From contig CAVPSV010000002.1 in assembly GCA_963708625.1 (NCBI GenBank), forward strand, positions 124,001 through 188,000: DNA of 64,000 bases, given 5' to 3'. The notes beneath the pieces were generated by a model. The model saw nothing but the letters and a program-made list of their open reading frames with translations, did no database searches and was not told the DNA's origin. This document shows positions 58,696 to 64,000 of the stretch, piece after piece. The position numbers and the translations under genes are program-made. How positions within the stretch are numbered: position 1 is the stretch's first letter; every line of letters starts with the position of its first letter. The stretch comes from DASXIF01 sp036498145 (GTDB taxonomy: Bacteria > Actinomycetota > Actinomycetes > Mycobacteriales > Jatrophihabitantaceae).

Positions 58696-60745
58696 TTGAG
58701 CGCCCCGATCGCGGCCGCCGGGCCCGTCCACATCGCCGCCGGGCAATCGGCCCTGGACGCGGCGCGGGAGGCCGGGCTCGACGTCACCGGACCCACCGGG
58801 GTGGTCGTGGTGCGCGACGGTGACGGGTACTGCACGACCTGGACTGGGTGCCCGAGCGAGACGCCGACGTCGAGCCGGTCGCCGGCGAACTCGCCGGACG
58901 GCCTGGCGGTGCTGCGCCACTCGGCCGCGCACGTGCTGGCGCAGGCCGTGCAGGACCTCTTCCCCGGCACCCTGCTCGGCATCGGGCCGCCGATCGAGGA
59001 CGGCTTCTACTACGACTTCCTGCCCGAGCGGCCGTTCACGCCCGAGGACCTCGACGGCCATCGAGAAGCAGATGCAGGAGATCGTCAAGCGCGGACAGCG
59101 GTTCGCCCGGCGCCCGATCTCCGACGAGGCGGCCCGCGCCGAGCTCGCCCACGAGCCGTTCAAGCTCGAGCTGATCGGTTGAAGGGCGCGGCGGGCGACG
59201 AGGCAGCGGTCGAGGTCGGCGCCGGCGCGCTGACCATGTACGACAACCTCGACGCGCGTACCGGTGATCGGGTGTGGACCGATCTGTGCCGCGGCCCGCA
59301 CCTGCCGACCACCCGGCGCATCCCGGCGTTCCGGCTGATGCGCACCGCGGCGGCCTACTGGCGTGGCGACGAGCGCAACCCGCAGTTGCAGCGCATCTAC
59401 GGCACCGCGTGGGCGAGCCGGGACGAGCTGAAGGCGTATCTGCAACCGGCTGGAGGAGGCCGCCAAGCGCGACCACCGCAAGCTGGGCGCGGAGCTGGAT
59501 CTGTTCAGCTTCCCGGACGAGCTCGGCTCGGGACTTGCCGTGTTTCACCCGAAGGGTGGGGTGCTGCGCAAGGAGATGGAGGACTACTCGCGGGCCAAGC
59601 ACGTCGAGGCGGGCTACGAGTTCGTGAACACCCCGCACATCACCAAGGGCCACCTCTACGAGATCTCCGGGCACCTGGACTGGTACGCCGACGGCATGTT
59701 CCCGCCGATGCACCTCGACGAGGAGCGTGCCGCGGACGGGACGGTGCGCAGGCCCGGGCAGGACTACTACCTCAAGCCGATGAACTGCCCGATGCACTGC
59801 CTGATCTACCGGTCGCGGGGTCGTTCGTACCGGGAGTTGCCGCTGCGGCTGTTCGAGTTCGGCACTGTGTACCGCTACGAGAAGTCCGGCGTGATCCACG
59901 GGCTGACCCGTGTGCGCGGCATGACCCAGGACGACGCGCACATCTACTGCACCGTCGAGCAAGTGCGCGACGAGCTTCGGTCACTGCTCACATTCGTGTT
60001 GGACCTGCTTCGGGATTACGGCCTGGACGACTTCTACCTGGAACTGTCGACGAAGAACCCGGAGAAGTACGTGGGCTCCGAGGAGGTCTGGGAGCAGGCG
60101 ACCGCCACATTGGCGCAGGTGGCCGCGGAGTCCGAACTCGAACTCGTCCCGGACGAGGGTGGGGCGGCGTTCTACGGGCCGAAGATCTCGGTACAGGCTC
60201 GCGATGCGATCGGGCGCACCTGGCAGATGTCCACCATCCAACTGGACTTCAACCTGCCCGAGCGCTTCGACCTGGAGTACCAGGGCAGCGACGGGCAGCG
60301 ACATCGGCCGGTGATGATCCACCGCGCGCTGTTCGGGTCCATCGAACGTTTCATCGCAGTGCTCACCGAGCACTACGCGGGTGCGTTCCCGGTCTGGCTC
60401 GCACCGGTGCAGGTGGTGGGCATCCCGATCAGCGAGGAGCAGGTGGCATATCTCGAGGACGTGGCCGAGCGCCTGCGGGCTCGTGGCGTCCGGATCCGGG
60501 TGGACGCGGGCGACGAGCGGATGCAGAAGAAGATCAGGGCAGCGCAACAGCAGAAGGTTCCGTTCATGCTGATCGCCGGCGCATCGGATGCGCAGGCAGG
60601 CGCGGTGTCCTTCCGCTACCGCGATGGTTCGCAGCGAAACGGCATCTCGGTCGAGGTGGCAATCGAGGAGATCGTGCAGACGGCGGCGTCTCGAGACAAC
60701 GCCTCACCGACCGCGGACCTGTTCCCGGCGGTGGCACCCACGTGA
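58696..60745 (+). pseudogene. thrS: Threonyl-tRNA synthetase, 5' third split by frameshifts
   Basis: This gene encodes ThrRS, which charges tRNA-Thr and edits mischarged serine. From 59540 to the stop it is intact and has the class II core: NTPHITKGHLYEISGHLDWY, the zinc Cys in MNCPMH, motif 2 VYRYEKSGVIHGLTRVRGMTQDDAHIYC and motif 3 IHRALFGSIERF, then the anticodon-binding domain. The first 850 nt hold the TGS and editing domains (HSAAHVLAQAV, DLCRGPHLPTT) in pieces from different frames, with about five changes near 58830, 58890, 59055, 59180 and 59445. The start is TTG at 58696 after AGAGGAG. As thrS is essential, assembly indels are the likely cause. Confidence 0.85.
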
Positions 60746-61326
60746 GCGAGCCGTCCGGTGCCGAGACGGGCGAGGACACGGGCGAGGTTCGTCTCGAGCC
60801 CGCGTCGGCGTTCGCGGCGGAACCGGACGGGTTCGGGCGGTTATGGACGCCACACCGCATGGCCTACATCCAGGGTGAGGGCAAGCCGTCGCACGACCGG
60901 GCCGGCGATGAGTGCCCGTTCGACACCGCCCCGTTGAAGTCCGACGCGGACGCGCTGATCGTCGCCCGCGGCGAGCGTGTCTACGTCGTGCTCAATCTGT
61001 ACCCGTACAACAGCGGGCACGCGATGGTGGTGCCGTACCGGCATGTCGCCGGCTATCCGGAACTGACCGTGGACGAGACCGCCGAGTTCGGTGAATACAC
61101 CCAGCGGCTGATGCGCACCATCTCCGCGGCGATGTCGCCGCACGGATTCAACATCGGTATGAACCAGGGAGCGGTGGGCGGCGCGGGCATCGCGGCGCAC
61201 CTGCACCAGCACGTCGTGCCGCGGTGGGGTGGCGACACCAACTTCATCCCGGTGGTGGCACACACCAGGGTCTTGCCACAGCTGCTGTCCGACACCCGGT
61301 CGCTGCTGGCCGAGGCTTGGGCCTGA
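60742..61326 (+). CDS. HIT-domain protein (Ap4A phosphorylase-like)
   Basis: This 194-residue protein has the histidine triad HLHQHVVPRW near residue 154, with DALIVARGERVYVVLNLYPYNSGHAMVVPYRH before it. The pattern matches Rv2613c-type diadenosine tetraphosphate phosphorylases of mycobacteria, which also follow thrS. The GTG overlaps the thrS stop (GTGA), so the two are cotranslated. It would split Ap4A, a by-product of aminoacyl-tRNA synthetases under stress. The usual next gene (pgsA) is replaced here by an amidohydrolase. Confidence 0.88.
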   Translation: MSEPSGAETGEDTGEVRLEPASAFAAEPDGFGRLWTPHRMAYIQGEGKPSHDRAGDECPFDTAPLKSDADALIVARGERVYVVLNLYPYNSGHAMVVPYRHVAGYPELTVDETAEFGEYTQRLMRTISAAMSPHGFNIGMNQGAVGGAGIAAHLHQHVVPRWGGDTNFIPVVAHTRVLPQLLSDTRSLLAEAWA

Positions 61327-61329
61327 CCG

Positions 61330-62426
61330 GTGCCGGGTGAGCCGCTACACCTGCGCGGGGTGTTCCTGCCCGACGAGCAGGAGCGTGACGCATGGATCGT
61401 CGGCGGCCGGCTGAGCTTCACTCGGCCGACCGCGTGCCGCCACCGACCATCGCGTCGGGCGGCTGGGTGCTGCCCGGTTTCGTCGATGCGCATGCCACGT
61501 CGGTCTGGCCCCGCACGGGCTGGGTGCCCGACGCCGAGGGCCAGGTCGCGCAGGCGACGCTGGACCGCGATGCCGGGGCGCTGCTGCTGCGCGATGCCGG
61601 CTCGCCGGTCGACAACACGGCGGTGCAGCGACGCGGGCCGACCTGCCCCGGCTGATCCGGGCCGGGCGCCACATCGCCCGGCCGCGTCGCTACATCCGCG
61701 ATCTCGGGGTGGAGGTGGAACCTGACGGACTTGGTCGCCGAGGTCGAGCTGCAGGCCGCTCGCGGCGACGGCTGGGTGAAGATCGTCGGCGACTGGATCG
61801 ACCGCGACATCGGCGATCTCGCCCCGCTGTGGCCCGACGACGTGCTTGCCGCGGCGGTGGCGCGCGCGCACGAGCTCGGTGCCCGGGTGGCCGCGCACGT
61901 CTTCGGCGAGGACGCACTGCGACGGCCTGATCGCGGCCGGCATCGACTCGATCGAACACGGCACCGGGCTGACCGACGATCTGATCGCGCGCGCGCGTCG
62001 ACCGGCGGCGCCGTCGTGGTGCCGACGCTGATCAACATCGACAACTTCCCGTCCATCGCCGCCGCCGGCGCGGAGAAGTTCCCGGACGTACGCCGCGCAC
62101 ATGCGCGCGCTCTACGCGACGTCGCGCGACCGCATCCGCGCCGCGCACGAGGCCGGCGTGCCGGTGTACACCGGCACCGACGCCGGCGGTTCGTTGCCGC
62201 ACGGGCTGGTCCGCGATGAGATCCGCGCGCTGGTCGGCGCCGGCATCCCGCAGCCGGAGGTGATCGCCAACGCGTCATGGCGGGCGCGCGAATGGTTGGG
62301 CGCTGGTCGAGGCTGACCGAGGGCGGCGACGTGCCGATCTGATCGTGTTCGACGCGGACCCGCGCCGCGATCTGGCGACGCTGTATTGCGCCGCGTGCGC
62401 ACGTGGTGCTGCGCGGCGTGAGCTGA
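61330..62426 (+). pseudogene. Amidohydrolase (imidazolonepropionase-like), split over many frames
   Basis: Fragments in different frames make one metal-dependent hydrolase of about 365 residues: PLHLRGVFLPDEQERDAWIVGGRL, GGWVLPGFVDAH, VPDAEGQVAQATLDRDAGALLLRDAGSPVDN, ADLPRLIRAGRHIARPRRYIRDLG, VEVEPDLVAEVELQAARGDGWVKIVGDWIDRD, ARVAAHVFGEDAL, AAGIDSIEHGTGLTDDLI, VVVPTLINIDNFP, AGVPVYTGTDAGGSLPHGLV and AHVVLRGVS at the end. The start is the GTG at 61330. At about 61490 restoring one T gives DAHCHVGLAPHGL, the proper HxH metal site, and the frame returns after an extra G. This shows single-base errors rather than decay. The substrate is unknown. Confidence 0.72.
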
Positions 62427-63016
62427 TCAGCCTGATCGACAGCGCGCGGTCTGTGACTGCCTTATGGACGCTCTGATTCGTCGGCACGTCTCGACCTCTA
62501 CTCGTCCGAACTCCCTTTGCCCTTGCGCGGCGACTCCACGGCCCTGTAGAAATTCACCTACGCCGATCCGCAAGGAGAGGCAGATCGAGAACGAAGGCGG
62601 ACATGTCGTCGGGGCAACCCGGCGAAGCTGTGGGTGACGACGCGGTGGTCCGTGGTAGTTCTCGTGAAGGTCACGAGCGTCACGCGAGACCGAACGTGGG
62701 GCTCCTCGAACTCATACTTCGAGGAGCCCCACACCTTTTTCTAGCATGATCCGGTCGAATTTCCGGTCAACGACGGCGGTTCGCGACCGGCGCGGTATCG
62801 AGATCTGCGGACCCCGATGGCGACCTGATGGCGGAGCCGCCGAACGGGCGTGGACCGGGACCCGCGGCCGATCTGGCAGAATGGCCGTCGAGTACCGGCT
62901 GGATGCGCGGACCCTCTCACCGCCTCCCGGCCAGTCCACCCGGACGTCCGCGACACCGAGATTCCCCACCCGGATTCGGCGCGTCCACACCAGACACGTC
63001 TGGAGCACCTGTACCC
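62427..63016. other. Intergenic region with a strong terminator upstream of rpsP
   Basis: This 590-nt stretch has no gene I can support. It contains a strong rho-independent terminator at 62696-62742 and the promoter region of the rpsP operon to its right. A 47-codon frame starting at 62603 runs through the terminator hairpin and is probably not coding. A structured RNA between 62460 and 62690 cannot be excluded. Confidence 0.6.
62696..62742 (+). terminator. Rho-independent terminator
   Basis: A perfect 15-bp stem, GTGGGGCTCCTCGAA (62696-62710) and its complement (62718-62732), closes a 7-nt loop (ctcatac) and is followed by accTTTTTct. It ends transcripts running to the right, from the thrS-HIT-amidohydrolase operon or from a transcript starting after it, before the rpsP operon. 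Confidence 0.88.
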
Positions 63017-63670
63017 GTGGCAACAAAGATCAAGCTCATGCGCCTGGGCAAGATGCGCGAGCCGCACTATCGCATCGTCGTCGCCGACGCCCGCACCAAG
63101 CGTGACGGCCGATCGATCGAGACCATCGGCGAGTACCACCCGAAGTCCGATCCGTCGGTCATCAAGGTCGACAGCGACCGGGCGGCGTACTGGCTCGGCG
63201 TCGGTGCCCAGCCCACCGAGGCCGTCACCGCGATCCTCAAGGTCACCGGCGACTGGCAGCGGTTCCGCGGTGAGCCCGCGCCGGAGCCGATGAAGATGGC
63301 TCCGGAGAAGGAGGACAAGCGCGCTCGCTTTGCCGCGGCGTTGGCCGAGGCCTCCGGCGAGCCGACCGCAGAGGCGACCACCGCGCGCAAGCGAGCGGCG
63401 AAGAAGGCCGCGCCGGCAGCTGCGTCCGCCGAGGCACCAGCGGCCGACGCCCCCGCCGGCGAAGCCGCGGAGGCTGTCGCACCTGCGCCGGACGCCGCCG
63501 CTGCCACGGCGCAAGCCGGTGCCGCGGCCACTGACGCCGCGCCCACTGACGCCGCGCCCACTGACGCCGCGCCCACTGACGCCGCGCCCACCGACGCATC
63601 GACCGACGCGTCGGCCGACGCGCCGGCGGGGACCGCAGCGCCAGCCGCGGACGAGCAGGCGGACGGCTGA
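63017..63670 (+). CDS. rpsP: 30S ribosomal protein S16 with long Ala-rich tail
   Basis: The first 80 residues are canonical S16 (ATKIKLMRLGKMREPHYRIVVADARTKRDGRSIETIGEYHPKSDP, read across 2-47, then AAYWLGVGAQPTEAVTAILKVTGDW), which binds 16S rRNA early in 30S assembly. The protein then continues for about 135 residues, rich in Ala, Pro, Asp and Thr, with a DAAPT repeat, to 217 residues in all. Actinobacterial S16 often has a short tail, but this one is unusually long. The GTG at 63017 is chosen because it gives the conserved ATKIKLMR start. It heads the rpsP-KH-rimM operon. Confidence 0.92.
   Translation: MATKIKLMRLGKMREPHYRIVVADARTKRDGRSIETIGEYHPKSDPSVIKVDSDRAAYWLGVGAQPTEAVTAILKVTGDWQRFRGEPAPEPMKMAPEKEDKRARFAAALAEASGEPTAEATTARKRAAKKAAPAAASAEAPAADAPAGEAAEAVAPAPDAAAATAQAGAAATDAAPTDAAPTDAAPTDAAPTDASTDASADAPAGTAAPAADEQADG
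63530..63589. repeat. 15-bp tandem repeat in the rpsP tail
   Basis: Four exact units of ACTGACGCCGCGCCC run from 63530 to 63589 and encode the DAAPT repeats of the S16 extension. A degenerate fifth unit follows. The unit is a multiple of three, so length changes would keep the frame. Confidence 0.85.
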
Positions 63671-63671
63671 G

Positions 63672-63908
63672 GTGCTCGAGGAAGCCCTCGAACACCTGGT
63701 GCGCGGCATCGTCGACCACCCCGACGAGGTCCGCGTCGACATGGTCGACAACCGGCGCGGCCAGCGGCTGGAGGTGCGCGTGCACCCCGATGATCTCGGC
63801 CGCGTCATCGGCCGCAACGGCAGAACCGCCAAGGCGCTTCGACAGGTGGTCAACGGCGTCGGTGGGCGGGGCATTCGCGTCGATGTGGTCGACGTCGACC
63901 GTCGCTGA
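63672..63908 (+). CDS. khpA: KH-domain RNA-binding protein (KhpA-type)
   Basis: This 78-residue protein is a single KH domain: VLEEALEHLVRGIVDHPDEVRVDMVDNRRGQRLEVRVHPDDLGRVIGRNGRTAKALRQVVN covers residues 1-61 with the GxxG loop GRNG. It is always placed between rpsP and rimM in this phylum. KhpA binds RNA and helps control growth and division in other Gram-positives; its role here is probably in ribosome biogenesis or RNA metabolism. The GTG start lies 1 nt after the rpsP stop. Confidence 0.9.
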   Translation: MLEEALEHLVRGIVDHPDEVRVDMVDNRRGQRLEVRVHPDDLGRVIGRNGRTAKALRQVVNGVGGRGIRVDVVDVDRR

Positions 63909-63926
63909 GCCACGGCGAGACCAGCC

Positions 63927-64000
63927 ATGCCCGGCGATGTGACCATCGGGCGCATCGGGCCGGCCCGCGGGGTACGCGGCGAGGTGTTCGTCGAGCCGTG
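63927..64000 (+). CDS. rimM: Ribosome maturation factor RimM (5' part only)
   Basis: The 24 visible codons, MPGDVTIGRIGPARGVRGEV and on, are the N-terminal start of the RimM beta-barrel (GRIGxxxGVRGEV). The gene runs past the window end. RimM helps 30S maturation near S19 and the 16S head. It begins 18 nt after the KH gene in the conserved rpsP-khpA-rimM-trmD order. Confidence 0.85.
   Translation, partial: MPGDVTIGRIGPARGVRGEVFVEP

Noticed and set aside
62603..62752. Short open frame of 47 codons after the amidohydrolase
   Set aside because: Its second half is the terminator stem-loop and T-run, so it is unlikely to be translated.
1..64000. CRISPR array or rRNA genes
   Set aside because: I saw no regularly spaced direct repeats of CRISPR type and no rRNA sequence; the tandem repeats found are contiguous and short.

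Overview
The window looks like a chromosome segment from a high-GC actinobacterium. The housekeeping run at the right edge (thrS, HIT hydrolase, then rpsP, KH-domain protein, rimM), a KstR-type operator, an F420-type PPOX protein and a DUF222/HNH (13E12-type) gene all fit that. I cannot name the genus. Two parts differ clearly by eye: positions 1 to about 27.66 kb are less GC-rich (lines sampled by eye at roughly 57-68%), while the right part is much richer (one sampled line above 80%) and is mostly core genes.

Left part, an integrative island. At 27644-27664 there is an isolated 3' end of a tRNA-Val-like gene with no tRNA body, about 190 bp from a tyrosine recombinase gene (26338-27455). This is what the distal attachment site of a tRNA-integrated element looks like; the intact tRNA should lie left of position 1. 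The integration and replication module (20.4-27.5 kb) has an XRE regulator, a superinfection-immunity-type membrane protein, a primase-polymerase/helicase, a one-finger Zn protein, a ParB-like protein, an excisionase and the integrase. The left 2.5 kb holds small accessory genes, including an HNH protein.

The cargo between them (3.05-20.4 kb) is a catabolic locus in three operons. The first, on the minus strand, is LysR, a covalent-flavin amine dehydrogenase of the trimethylamine/histamine dehydrogenase family, a DUF861 cupin and an aldehyde dehydrogenase. The second, divergent, is a flavin reductase, an HpaB-type monooxygenase, a RidA-like protein and DUF1028. The third block is a P450 with its own Rieske ferredoxin, then a polyamine-type ABC importer followed by a C-N hydrolase, an RraA-like protein and a BKACE (DUF849) enzyme. 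The logic reads: import a cationic amine, deaminate it oxidatively, oxidise the aldehyde, hydroxylate the acid, then split C-N and C-C bonds. The pocket residues of the amine dehydrogenase match histamine dehydrogenase better than trimethylamine dehydrogenase, so histamine or a related amine is my leading guess. This cluster is the best candidate for a little-described system here.

Right part, core genome. 29.2-31.4 kb: PII protein, ammonium transporter and a small membrane protein. 32.3-40.3 kb: MMPL transporter, VOC protein, disulfide oxidoreductase, PPOX, DinB, and an SDR/EthD pair behind a KstR-type operator. 40.3-44.4 kb: a lipid-modification cluster (DUF1295, fused DUF1365-cyclopropane synthase, FAD oxidoreductase). 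44.6-47.6 kb: HMG-CoA-lyase-like enzyme, deacetylase and a YVTN-propeller gene. 47.8-57.5 kb: a large ter stress operon (two TerD, TerC-like, two TerA-like, TelA) leading into the ter-linked lyase, phosphoribosyltransferase and StiP genes. 57.6-64 kb: CoxG-like protein, thrS, HIT, amidohydrolase, rpsP, KH protein, rimM.

Data quality: three loci of about 0.8-1.2 kb (YVTN gene, 5' part of thrS, amidohydrolase) and one site in the integrase switch reading frame repeatedly without stop codons inside the coding segments. Since thrS is normally essential, these are more likely indel errors in the assembly than true decay. By contrast, an M20 amidohydrolase remnant at 11.4-11.6 kb is truly decayed.
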